64,000 bases of DNA, taken from assembly GCA_000727475.1 (NCBI GenBank), contig KL647289.1, positions 1,676,036 through 1,740,035 of the forward strand. Reading direction: 5' to 3'. The DNA is from Sarcocystis neurona. Lineage: Eukaryota; Apicomplexa; Conoidasida; Eucoccidiorida; Sarcocystidae. A program made the position numbers and the translations under genes. Shown here one piece after another: positions 1 through 9,895 of the stretch. Positions within the stretch are counted from its first letter, which is position 1, and every line of letters begins with the position of its first letter. The notes beneath the pieces were generated by a model, which saw nothing but the letters and a program-made list of their open reading frames with translations, did not search any database and had not been told where the DNA came from.

Positions 1-899
1 GGATTTCCTGTTCCCCTCTTCTGCGTGCTGGTTTATCCGTATCGGCGTACCTTCAGTCTGTTACCGTGTGCCTCTACCTGTGGACGCCTTTCCTCTTTTC
101 CGCGTGTTCCTTCCGCACGTAGCGCATGTATTGTGTGTTGGCTCTAATTGAGGCACACTCGCCTTTCTGATGATAAACCCTATCCCTGCGCCTTGGTACA
201 AATTTCTTCTTCAGTCGTTTTACGTTGCAAAGGTTCGACGGTAGTTCCCCATTTTGCTGGCTCGTGTTCTTTCGGCGTCATTCCTGCCCGTCGTCCTCGG
301 CCGCCTACGCGCTGTTGTTCTCTGTTTTGTCCTCTGCTGCCGAGTTGTCTGCGTACTCTTCCCGACACGTTCCTCCCCCCTCTCCACTCCAAGTGGCATT
401 TTGCTGGCCCTGCGCGCAACTGTGCCTTCTTTTCCTTTCTTTGTCGATATGTCTCGTCACCGCCTGCTCCTCGCACGCCGCCCCAGGAGTCGATTTACTG
501 TGGTCGAGAACCCCTCGTTGTGTGCCTTTGGGCCGCGCTGTTGCTGCAACACATTCAGCCAGAAACACACGGAGGCTCAATCGCAGCAGCGTATCAGCAG
601 CAGCAGGAATACACGCCACCCTGAGACCACCACAAGCAGCAACCCCAACAACGGTGGCGCGGCAGCTGTATGAGCCACACACCCCCCCTTTGTTCGTGTG
701 CCGCTGCTGCTGCTCCAGCTGCTCACGGTGCCCCGCTGCTGCTGCTCACTGCCTCCTGGTCGCTTCGCTTTCCCACACAGGAAAGCAGAGGTAACAACGG
801 CGGCTTTGCAAAACCACCTGTTTCCCTCTCTCTCTCCACGTATGGTGCGCGCATCAATCCGGTGCTGTCCCTGCACGAGCGTCGTATGCGTCACTCTCG
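1..899. other. No supported gene; pyrimidine-rich flank
   Basis: The first ~550 bases are rich in C and T on the plus strand (runs such as CTTTCCTTTCTTTG) and the triplet CAG becomes frequent from about 570. Several overlapping frames stay open on both strands without a credible start or domain. This could be intron or intergenic DNA of a gene lying to the left; I see nothing that decides it. Confidence 0.4.
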
Positions 900-3800
900 G
901 CAGCAGCAACAGCAGCAACAACAGCTCCTGCAAGAGAATTCTCGTAACAGTTATTAAGACAGGCACATCTACGTTGAAGGAGCTGCAGCAACGTCGTGTG
1001 TGCACCGGCGGCAGCAGCCAGCACGAGGTGGAGCGGCAGCAGCAGCAGCTGCCCAACCAGCCACCAGCCGCTGCGGAGGGCTCATTGACCTCGCAGCGCC
1101 TTTTTCACAGTAGCAGCGCCAGCAACACTGCTGGTGTGTGTGCTGCCGCCAGAAGCAGCAGCAACAGCAGCAGCAGCACAGCTGCAGCACCAGGAGCCCG
1201 GCTGCAGCAGCGTTCCCGTTGACCAGCTGCTGCAGCCGCACGCCCAACACAGGCAGCAGCGGCAGCACGGTCATCCGGATTGACTGCAGCACTATCTTTT
1301 GCACAACTTTGGGCTGCAGCACGTACAACGGGGGCTCTGCTACGACAGCAGGCGGAGTCTGACGATGCGCAGTTGCTGCACACCACCGCCTACAGCAAGT
1401 AAAGCAGGACCGGTGGCCAACCACCCAAGAGCACGAGCAGCAGTGGTTGGCGATGCCCGTGGAGTTGCAGGGCCAGCAGGAGCAGGTCGTCACACTGCTG
1501 CTGCCACTCCAGGAAAAGCTGCAGTTGCTGTTGGTCCCGCGGCATGGAACAAACGACTCGCAGCTGGTGAGCCGCAAAAGGACCAGCAGCAGCACTGGGT
1601 CGTGTGCACGCGGCCACTGAGCTACCCCGGAAAAAATGTGGGGCGGCGGCACGTGTGCTGCCTCTGCGCGCCCCTTCCCCGTGCGCATGCAGTCATTCCG
1701 ATTCCCTGCTCAGGCGCTGACAGCAGCGGCACCAGCAGCAGCAGCCACCCCAACAACAGCAGCAGCAGGACGGGTGCGATTAGCAGCGGGACAGCGAGCA
1801 GCAGGAGAAGCAGCAGGAGGGGCAGCATTGACAGCAGCGGGAGTAACGGGGGCACCAGGTAGGACAACATGGGCAGCAGTAACGACGTGCTCGCAGGCGG
1901 TCTGCAAAGCAGCCTTCACAGCGGCTACAGAAGGGCCTGCAGCAGCAGGCGTCGCAGCAGCAGCAAAGACGGCAGCAGACACATTGGCAGCAACAAAAGG
2001 AAGAGGCACGCCAACAACAGCCAATGGCGAAATAGCAGGTCGTCCAGCCTGTGCGGCCAGGCGAGCTGCAGCAACAGCAGCGCGGCAGGACAGAGCAGTC
2101 AATGTCGAAGCAGGAGGTCGTCCAACCATAGCAGCGAGGCGAGTTGCAACAGCACCACCGCGGGAGGGCAGAGCAGCAGGTGTAGCGTCTGTTGCAGGCG
2201 CGAGTGCCACAGGAGAAGCAGTACGGGGTGAGCTTCTTGCTGCAACAGTTGCAGAGAGGGCGACAGCAGCAGATTTCCTAGGAGCAGCTCTGCAAGCCAG
2301 TGCCAGTCCTGCAGCAGCGTGTAGAGCAGCTGGAGCGGACATAAACGCTCATGCAGCAGGTAGAGTTCTTTCTCAGTTTTCACAGCGACGTGCTCATTTT
2401 CAAATAAGTTGCACGCATGCAGCCGTGCAGGTGCCTTGTCTTTGTGGCGCCGCCGGCGGCAGAAACGCCCTCGTCCAAGTGGCTGCTGTCGGTTATCTGC
2501 GACGCTATAGCAGCAGCACAAATTGTGCTGCACCACATACGCAGCCCGTGCGTGTTGCTGTTGCACGTGCACTGTCGCAAGGAGCAGCAGCCGCTGCAGC
2601 ACAGCACCTGCTGCGACTCCCCGAAGAGCAACTGCTGCAACTGCAGTGCCAAGCGGTGCTCCCGCCGCTCGCGGCTGCATGCGCTGCTGCAGATGGCGAA
2701 GAAACGTGGCCTCTGTCCGTCTGCGCCAAAGTCGAGCGGTACCTGCTTCACCATCTCGCCAGTGAGCAGCCGCAACAGATCGGCCAGCAGCAGCGGCAGC
2801 AGCAGCAGGCGCAGCAGAATGCGCGCAAGAGGCAGCAACAGCCGCAGCAGAGAGAGGAGCCACACAGACAGCAGAGGCGACAGGAGAACGAAGTGCAGCA
2901 GCGACAGCAACAGCTGCAACGACAGACGGCAGGGGACCAGCTGCCTTTTCTACAGGAGGTGCAACAGCAGCAGCAGGAGAAGCAGGAGCAGCGAGCGAGA
3001 CAGGAGTCTCCGCCGCAGAAGCAAAGGGCTGACAAAGATTTGGACCACCAGCAGGAAGCGGGACTGGTGTGGCCGCTGCAGAGGCGGGAACAGCAGCAAA
3101 ACGTGGAGAACTGCAGTCAAGCAGAAGGACAGCAAGAGGCGCGTCGACACAGTTCGGCTTCTCTCTCTCTGCAACACAACCAGCAGCAAAAAGGTACGCC
3201 GTCAACCGCAGGCCCCACACTGCTGACGAATGTCCAGCTGCTGCCGTCGCTGCTCGTGCTGCTGAATGCGCTGGTGCTGCAGCAGAGATATTTGCTGCAC
3301 CCTTTGTTGCTGCAGCGCCTTCTCGGCGATCCTGCGTGTTCCGTACTCCGGCTGCTTCTGGAGAGTCCTTTACGAAGCTGGCCCGCTGCAGCCGCCGGGA
3401 CTGCAGCAGCAAAGGCGAGGGCAGCAGCAGCATGTGCGGCAGACGCAACCCGGCACTCCCCGCGTGCTTCAAAGGCTGGTGGTGCTGCTCGGCCCTTGCA
3501 TGCTCACGCGACAGCAGTAGCAGCAGCGCGGACTGACTGCAGGGCAACAGCAGCCGGACGGGCTGCAGCTGTGCTGGAGCGCACCGCGTGCAGCTGTCTG
3601 CTCGTGTCTATCCTAGCGCACTGCAGTACACGCAGCAGCCGCTTCAGTCACACCAGCGCATGGGTCAGCAGCAGCAGCAGCAAAGGCAGCAGAAGCACAA
3701 GCTCGGCAAACGGCAATGCGAGCCATTTTGAGAGGGAGCAGCTGCAGCGGCAGGCCAGTGTTTCCCACCCACATGCAGAGAGCAGCAGACAGCAGGTACT

Positions 3801-4420
3801 GCAGCAGCAGCTGCAATTTCTGTTGTTGCTGCAGAAAAGTGTTGCTGCTCTGGCACGTGTGGCGGGAGGTGGGGTGCTTTCACGCCTCTTCCGAGCTGCA
3901 ACACATGCCTGTGCGCCGTCTGCGTCCGAGTCAGCAGTAACAGCAATGAAAGCAGCGGCGTGTGCAGCACCCCTGACAGGAGAAGATGCAGCGGCGGCGG
4001 CAAGTCGAAGGGCAGCGACAGCCGCAAGAGCAGCAGCAGCAACAGCAGCAAGTGAAAGAGTCACGACGGATGCTGCACCAGGGGGGGCTGCAAGCGGAGT
4101 GAAAGAAGCAACGGCAACAACAGCAGCACCAGCAGCAGGTGCGGCAGGCTCAGATTCACCACCCGCAGACATTGCACGCGCGGCACCAGCGGAAGAAGCC
4201 CCAAGACCCGCAGCACCGAGAGGATGTGCTGCAGCGGCAAAAAATGCGGCACCAGCTGACAATCGAGCGCTGCTGGGTTTTCCTTCTCCCACCAGCAGTC
4301 CCTCCTTCTTTACGTCCTGCTCAGGTCTGACAAAAACACGTGGGGTGCTGCAGCTAACAACGACTGTTTTGCGTATCATCTGTGCCGTCCCCGTCCACGA
4401 CTGAGAGCAGCAGCAGACGG
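900..4420 (+). repeat. Dense interrupted CAG/GCA triplet tract
   Basis: CAG, GCA and AGC triplets dominate the plus strand here with few long pure runs; a shorter CTG-rich patch lies at about 3230-3360. Because CAG has no stop in any of its forward frames (Gln, Ser, Ala), long open frames arise easily. Triplet-rich segments of this kind are known from Eimeria chromosomes, where they alternate with repeat-poor segments and also encode homopolymeric amino acid runs. Confidence 0.85.
1636..4404 (+). CDS. Long low-complexity ORF, 922 aa, function unknown
   Basis: An ATG-initiated frame of 922 codons with no stop. The product changes character along its length: Ala-rich (residues ~25-250), a mixed part (~250-370), a Gln/Glu/Arg-rich part that would form coiled coil (~375-500), a Leu-rich part (~530-590), then Ala/Ser-rich to the end. 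The plus-strand triplet switches from CAG to CTG inside the frame (around 3230-3360) without breaking it, and the frame is much longer than any competing one, which mildly favours a real protein. Against it, there is no recognisable domain, no clear splice signal or codon signature, and low T content makes stops rare. It could be coding, part of a larger exon, or an artefact of the triplet tract. Confidence 0.33.
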   Translation: MWGGGTCAASARPFPVRMQSFRFPAQALTAAAPAAAATPTTAAAGRVRLAAGQRAAGEAAGGAALTAAGVTGAPGRTTWAAVTTCSQAVCKAAFTAATEGPAAAGVAAAAKTAADTLAATKGRGTPTTANGEIAGRPACAARRAAATAARQDRAVNVEAGGRPTIAARRVATAPPREGRAAGVASVAGASATGEAVRGELLAATVAERATAADFLGAALQASASPAAACRAAGADINAHAAGRVLSQFSQRRAHFQISCTHAAVQVPCLCGAAGGRNALVQVAAVGYLRRYSSSTNCAAPHTQPVRVAVARALSQGAAAAAAQHLLRLPEEQLLQLQCQAVLPPLAAACAAADGEETWPLSVCAKVERYLLHHLASEQPQQIGQQQRQQQQAQQNARKRQQQPQQREEPHRQQRRQENEVQQRQQQLQRQTAGDQLPFLQEVQQQQQEKQEQRARQESPPQKQRADKDLDHQQEAGLVWPLQRREQQQNVENCSQAEGQQEARRHSSASLSLQHNQQQKGTPSTAGPTLLTNVQLLPSLLVLLNALVLQQRYLLHPLLLQRLLGDPACSVLRLLLESPLRSWPAAAAGTAAAKARAAAACAADATRHSPRASKAGGAARPLHAHATAVAAARTDCRATAAGRAAAVLERTACSCLLVSILAHCSTRSSRFSHTSAWVSSSSSKGSRSTSSANGNASHFEREQLQRQASVSHPHAESSRQQVLQQQLQFLLLLQKSVAALARVAGGGVLSRLFRAATHACAPSASESAVTAMKAAACAAPLTGEDAAAAASRRAATAARAAAATAASERVTTDAAPGGAASGVKEATATTAAPAAGAAGSDSPPADIARAAPAEEAPRPAAPRGCAAAAKNAAPADNRALLGFPSPTSSPSFFTSCSGLTKTRGVLQLTTTVLRIICAVPVHD

Positions 4421-4488
4421 CCAGGGTCATACCGTCAGCCTTCAGCCCGTCGGCGTGGATTCACAGCGTTGACATCTGTACACATACG

Positions 4489-5215
4489 ATGTTACTCACG
4501 TATGCACACATCTGTGTATGTATGTACATGTGTGTGTGTCTGTATGTATACGTATGTATGTATATGTACGTATGTATATGTATGTATTTATGTGTATGTA
4601 TATGTCTGTATGTATATGTATGTATATGTGTATGTTTATGCCTGTATGTATGTGTACGTATGTCTGTATGTATATGTACGTATATGGATGTATGTCTGTA
4701 TGATATGCATGTATGTATATGTAAGTATGTCTGTATGTACATGGGTATATGTACGTATACGTATGTGTGTATATATAGGTATGCATGTGTATGTATGTAT
4801 ATATGCCTATGTATGTACGTCTATGCATGTGTGTACATGTATGAGTGTATATGTATGTACGTATATGTGTGAATGTATATGTATGTCTGTATGTGTTTAT
4901 GTGTGTGTGCGCGTATCTGTTTGTGTGTGGATGGACGCATGCATGGGTCTAAATCTCTATGTATCTGTGTGTTGAACGCGTGCATGCATCTGTGTGTCTA
5001 CGCAGCTGTATACGTACGTGTTGAACGCATGCATGCATCTATGTGTGTATGTATCTGTGTGCGTATGTGTTTACGCATACGTGCGTGTACCTGCGTACGT
5101 GTGAATGTATGTACGCGTGTATGCATGTATGTTCCTACGTATGTATGTGCATCTGTATATATGAATCTATGTACGTGTGCCTGTGTATGTATATCCACAT
5201 GTGTGTGTGCCAGGA
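4489..5215. repeat. TGTA/TGTATG microsatellite, ~0.7 kb
   Basis: The plus strand is built from TGTA, TGTG and CGTA tetramers, with no conserved higher-order unit that I can see. It is open in several frames on both strands, giving Tyr/Val/Cys/Met strings on plus and His/Thr/Tyr/Ile strings on minus; these are translation artefacts. Perfect GCATGC and TGCATG words recur between 4940 and 5130. Confidence 0.9.
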
Positions 5216-5340
5216 CAAACTTCATCTTGTGCTCCTATGTAAATTATCAGCTGCGTGTGTAGACGCTACACGGCTACGTTCACATGCACTCGTGTGGACC
5301 TGTACAAAATATGTGCTCCATGCCTACGTGTACCTTCATG

Positions 5341-5412
5341 TACGTATATATATATATGTACATGCATATATATATATATATATATGTACATGCATATATA
5401 TATATATGTGGA
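5341..5412. repeat. (TA)n microsatellite with ATGTACATGCA spacers
   Basis: Three (TA)n blocks of about 10-20 bases are separated by two copies of the palindrome-like spacer ATGTACATGCAT. The tract could form a cruciform. Confidence 0.9.
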
Positions 5413-8400
5413 TCTAGGCCTGTGGGGCTGCTGGTGTTCCTGTGGCTCAAGCGTGTTCGATGAAGCCGCATCAGCGTCGGAACTGCGGCTCCTTTCACAG
5501 GTTGGCTGCTGCTGTTTTTTCCTGCCCGCGCGTCGCTGCTGTGCGCGCACGCCGTCGCTACTCTGGTGCACTCGCAGCGACTCTTGCTGTTTGAGATGAT
5601 CTGCACGCACGCAGCTTCGTGGCCACGTGAGGCGGTTTTCCCTGCTGTTTATCCCTGCGTCGGATGGGACACACGTCGCTGCAGGCGTTCCCCTATGCCT
5701 CCCCTGCTGCTCCGGCACCCGCTGTTGCGCGCCTCCTTGTCTTCCAAAAGCGAGCAACCTTGCCTGGAGGCCTACGGCGGCTGCTGTGTGCCGTCCTGCT
5801 GGTGCTTTTCCTCCTGCATGCAGAAGTGCTGTCGCTATTGCTACTGCTGCTGCTGCTGGAGTTCCGGCCCAGACCCCGGTGCTGCGGCTTCTACTTCACG
5901 CCGTTGCGTTGCAGCTGCTGGTGCGATGGTGCGTGCACGACTTCATGCTCCTGTTGCTGCGGACGACCTCTGACGGCAGCTGCTGCGTCGGCTTCGACGT
6001 TCCTTTTACTGCTGCAGCTCCTGCAACGAGCTTCGATTCTCCTGCTTCTGGTGGTGTTACGCACCGTCTTTGCCGGTGCCGTTGCTGTTGCTTCGGTCTG
6101 CACTTGTACTGCTGCTCAGCTGTTGTGCTTCTGGGGTGTCCGACTCCTGCTGCTGCTGCGGTGACAACTGTATTCGCTTGTGCTGCTGCTGCTGTTGCTG
6201 CATCTGCATGCATTTCGTTCCTGCTGCTCTCTTGTGCTGATGCCGCGTAGTGGCAGTGCAGGCCGTTGCCGAAGCCTCAACACCGCTCGCCCCACGTCTC
6301 GCGTTGTATCTGCTTCTGCTGCTGCCGGAGGGGGGCTTCTCTTCTCTCTACCCCCTCGGTGAAACAGCGGTAGGAGAAGCGGCAGAAGACACCGAGTCTC
6401 ACTCAAGGCATCAGCAACAGCAACGGACGCAGCAGCAGCAGCAGAAATCTCTAGTGAAGCACACCCCGATGCAGCAGCAGCAGCAGCCGCCACGGGAGCA
6501 GCAGCAAAGCCTGTTCAAGCGCCACCAGCACTCCTGGGAACAGCGGCAACACGAGCAGCAGCAGGAGGAATCGCAGAGGAAGTTGCAGGCACTGGTGCGC
6601 CGGTGCGGGCAGGCGGCAGCGCGCGTCGTTGACACTTGTCTTCTATTGAGCCGGGAGAAACTTTCAAGTTTTCTCAACGCAGAGGGTACGTTTTGTTGTG
6701 TGCTCGTGAAGCACTGGACAAGTTTCATTGCACGCGCGAGCCAGCGGCGGTGGACAATCACTGCGTACGAGTGGTTGAGAGGCCAAACTTTCTCTGGGTC
6801 TTCTGTCCAAGTCCAGAAGAGCGCAAACGTCCACAGAGGCATACACAGACGGGGAAAATGTGTGCGCGCATCGTTAGACACAAAGTTAGACAACAGCAAA
6901 GTATTACTTTTTCTCGTACGGGCTGAGGGCTAGTTCTTGACAGTGTGGAAGTGGCCTTTCTCTGCTTGCGCTGTGCTGCACACAACTCAAAACTGCGTCA
7001 CTGCAGCGCCCTTAACTTGGACGCTGCGGACTCGAGCCCTGTCTGTGCCACCGCGTGTGTGCCCGTATAACGCGCATGCCTGCTCTCTGTGACGCGCCTC
7101 CGTGCAGGGGACAGCAGTCCTCACCGGCGGCTGATGCTGGGGTTCTCCTGCTGCCGTGGCGTCTCGCTCACTTCTTCCGCAGCCACGCCTTCTTTGCTGC
7201 TGCGGCTGCTGGTCGTGCTGCTGCTGCTGCTGTCGCGCCTGGTGCGGGGGGCACGCTCATGCTGCTGCTGCTGCGACAGTTGCTCTTGTGGGGACCTCCC
7301 CTCCCCAGTTTTTCAGTCGCCGCGCATGTGCGGACATGCGAAGGTAGCAGGAGTGAGCCGCCAGCTCACGGAAAAAGTAATTACGGATCCTGCATGCATC
7401 GCACTTGTGGACGCGCGAGTGTCGCTGTGTACTACTTTATACGCTGCTGGCGTGGACGCGTGCGCGTCTGTGAACGCGTGTGCTTGTGGAGGGCTGCTGG
7501 CGGGGATAAATGTGCTGCGCCGAGTAAAGCGGCGCGTGGGAAAGGTGCTATGAGAGAGCGCACTTGAGGTCCAGCCATTGAGATGCGTGCAAAACGGGCC
7601 CTTAATAGTTGTGGAGGATGTATGTATCCTTTTTAATTTATGTGCACTTGTATGTGAGCGTACACGTACGTGTACGTGTATTTTCATATCCAGTTTTGAA
7701 AGATATGTCTAATATAGATTTCTCTCTAAGCTAGACAGCAGCCTTGAGCTGCAGGACAATTCATACCAGCCGCGTGCCCCCTGCATGTACTCCGGTGCGA
7801 GGGCGACGACGACGTGCTGCAGGCATCCCCTGCATGGGCTGCTCATGTGTGTGCACGTGCTTGTGCTGCATGCGTTGATGTGGTGCAAGAGCTTCGCCGT
7901 CTGCTTCGTGTGAGTTGCGGGGCCACTTTGCCCTGTCGTTTTGTACAGAAAGCTACGGCAAACACTTTTGTTGCATGCCTGTGTATTGCGTCCGTATTTA
8001 GGTGTGTCTGTATACGGGCTGCGTGCGGGGGGCACTTGCGTGTGTGTACATATACTAGATTATCTGCATGTATCTGCTACGTGCGTGGTACCTGTTTTAC
8101 CTCTATCCATGTACATATATATATATATATATGCAGATATATATATATATATATATATGTAGACATACATATATACATGCAGACATATATATATATATAC
8201 ACATGTAGACATATACATATGTATATATGTGCATACGAGAGGTGTATGAAGATGTTTACTCATATATGTATATATGTAGACATATATATATGTATATATA
8301 TGTATATATGCATACGAGAGGTGTATAAACGTATTTACTTGTGTTGCGTGTTTGCTGCAATTTTGCTTGTCAAAGACGACAAAGAGGAGTGTTGTCCGCA

Positions 8401-8716
8401 TGACACGTATACCTACAAAGGGCTTCTTGTCGACCTCATCTGCATCAGTGCGTCTGTTGATGACGCAGATATGTGCCGCATGCAAAACGCGGGCGGCCTA
8501 CATTTCGTTGCCGCAGACACGAAGGCATGTGCTGCATGAGAGGAGCATATGTTGTACGAGGCTACACGCTGCAGCTGTCTATACAAGTCTATATGTGTGT
8601 GTCCACACAGATATATCTTCTCTGCGTAGAGATATATATATATATATACACAATTGTGTACGCATTGTTTGCATGCATGTGGGTAGCTGCATGCGGTTCT
8701 GGAGTGGCACGTACAG
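5413..8716. other. Triplet-rich stretch without a firm gene
   Basis: CTG-rich plus-strand blocks (about 5800-6240 and 7140-7290) flank a CAG block (6410-6600). A frame from about 6400 to 6933 has a Gln-rich start followed by about 110 residues of ordinary composition, and a frame from 7317 to 7553 follows the acceptor-like TTTTTCAG and contains a hydrophobic helix. Both could be exons of a plus-strand gene, but no join or domain supports them. The rest, to 8100, shows nothing I recognise. Confidence 0.3.
8108..8325. repeat. (TA)n cluster with a duplicated 17-mer
   Basis: Several (TA)n blocks are interspersed with TGTAGACATA. The word GCATACGAGAGGTGTAT occurs twice, at 8231 and 8310, each followed by a similar GTWTTTACT segment, which indicates duplication of a ~79-base unit including the TA tract. 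Confidence 0.85.
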
Positions 8717-9387
8717 GTTTGAAACAGCTGCAGCAAATCGACTTGCTCCTTCGGCTGTCGCCTCCCTTGTGGCTGCAGCAGCGATTCTACACCGAGCCGC
8801 AGGTGCGGGAGCCGCCTCTGCACTTTGTGCGCGACTGTTGCGGTGTAAGCAGCAGGCATCTGTCGTACGCGAGCGACTGCTGCGGAGAGGGGGACGGTAA
8901 CATCAGCACGTTCACAGGGAGCTTCGCTTCTTCAGCAGTTTCCGGCCCTCCGGCTCTTGCCCTTTCTACACCGTCGCTGCTGCTTCTAGAAGCAGCACGC
9001 CAGATGCAGCTGCCTTCTGTGGCACTGACGCGGCGCCGGCTCGCTGCCGCTGCAGTAGCGGCCAGGCAAGCGAGCGCCGCTGCAGCAGAAGCTACAGCAG
9101 AAGATGCAGGAAAAGCTGACCGCGTGTCTGCAGCTGACGCCGCGGATTCAATGTCTGACTTGGGGTCCGCTGTCTCGGGCACAGACAAGACAGCGAGCCG
9201 CAACGACAGCAACTGCACTGCAGCGCTTCAATCGCATCAACACCAGCAGCAGACGCACACTTCTCCTGCTGCAGAACAAAGCAAAGCAGCGGCAGCAGCG
9301 GCTGCAGCAGCTGCTGCGAGGGTGCAGCACCTGGCCGTTGAGGCGTTAGAGCGGGAAGACGGCAAAGAGAAACCCACGCTCCACAAG
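8717..9387 (+). CDS. Candidate internal exon, unknown protein
   Basis: Roughly 223 codons are open between an acceptor-like GTACAG (ending 8716) and a donor-like CACAAG|GTAGAA (after 9387); without the splice the frame runs to a stop at 9430-9432. The translated segment has a normal-composition front part (aromatic and charged residues, several Cys, about residues 1-85), then an Ala-rich part with an Arg pair cluster, a Ser/Asp-rich acidic part, and an 11-residue Ala run near the end. Only the second half is CAG-driven, so the openness of the first half is informative. I recognise no family. The upstream exon is not identified; the downstream side runs into a minisatellite that would be intronic. 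Confidence 0.4.
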
Positions 9388-9502
9388 GTAGAAATTATTG
9401 CACGACTTCAGCAGCACTTCCTCTATACTTAACTCTGTAGACTTCACATATGTGGAGGAAGCTGCCGTAGCAGGTGAGGCAACGGGTATCCCTTGGAATT
9501 AC

Positions 9503-9895
9503 CAGCAGACGTCTGAGCGGACGCAAGGAAGTGAACGCGGCTCCGCATACATGTACGTGTGTATTTATATATATACATAGAGCCAGCTGATACTAAGCTG
9601 ACGCAAGGAAGTGAACGCAGCTAAGTATGCATGTACATATATATATATATATACATATGTATTTATGTACATATAGCCAGCTGATATTGAGCTGACGCAA
9701 GGAAGTGCACGCATCTACGCATACATGTATATATATATATATGTATAGCCAGCAGACACTGAGCTGACGCAAGGCGGTGAACGCAGCTGTGCATACGTGT
9801 ACATATATAGATATGTATATATAGAAAGAGAGAAGGATAAAGCAGACGTCTGAGCTGGCGCAGCTGTCAAGACGCAGCTACGCCTATACATAGAT
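9503..9895. repeat. Minisatellite, ~5 units of 70-95 bp
   Basis: Units begin near 9503, 9583, 9677, 9749 and 9841. Each carries a conserved core of the type AGCTGACGCAAGGAAGTGAACGC followed by CATACATGTA and a (TA)n spacer of variable length. Length differences between units lie almost wholly in the TA spacer. The last unit is diverged. The array starts ~115 bases after the candidate exon ending at 9387. Confidence 0.85.

Noticed and set aside
2099..3547. 482-codon minus-strand ORF
   Set aside because: Mirror image of the CAG tract: Ala/Leu/Cys bias, no domain, no splice or start support. It overlaps the longer plus-strand frame.
4382..5262. Tyr/Val/Cys/Met-rich ORFs in the TGTA tract
   Set aside because: Pure translation of a tetranucleotide microsatellite, open on both strands.
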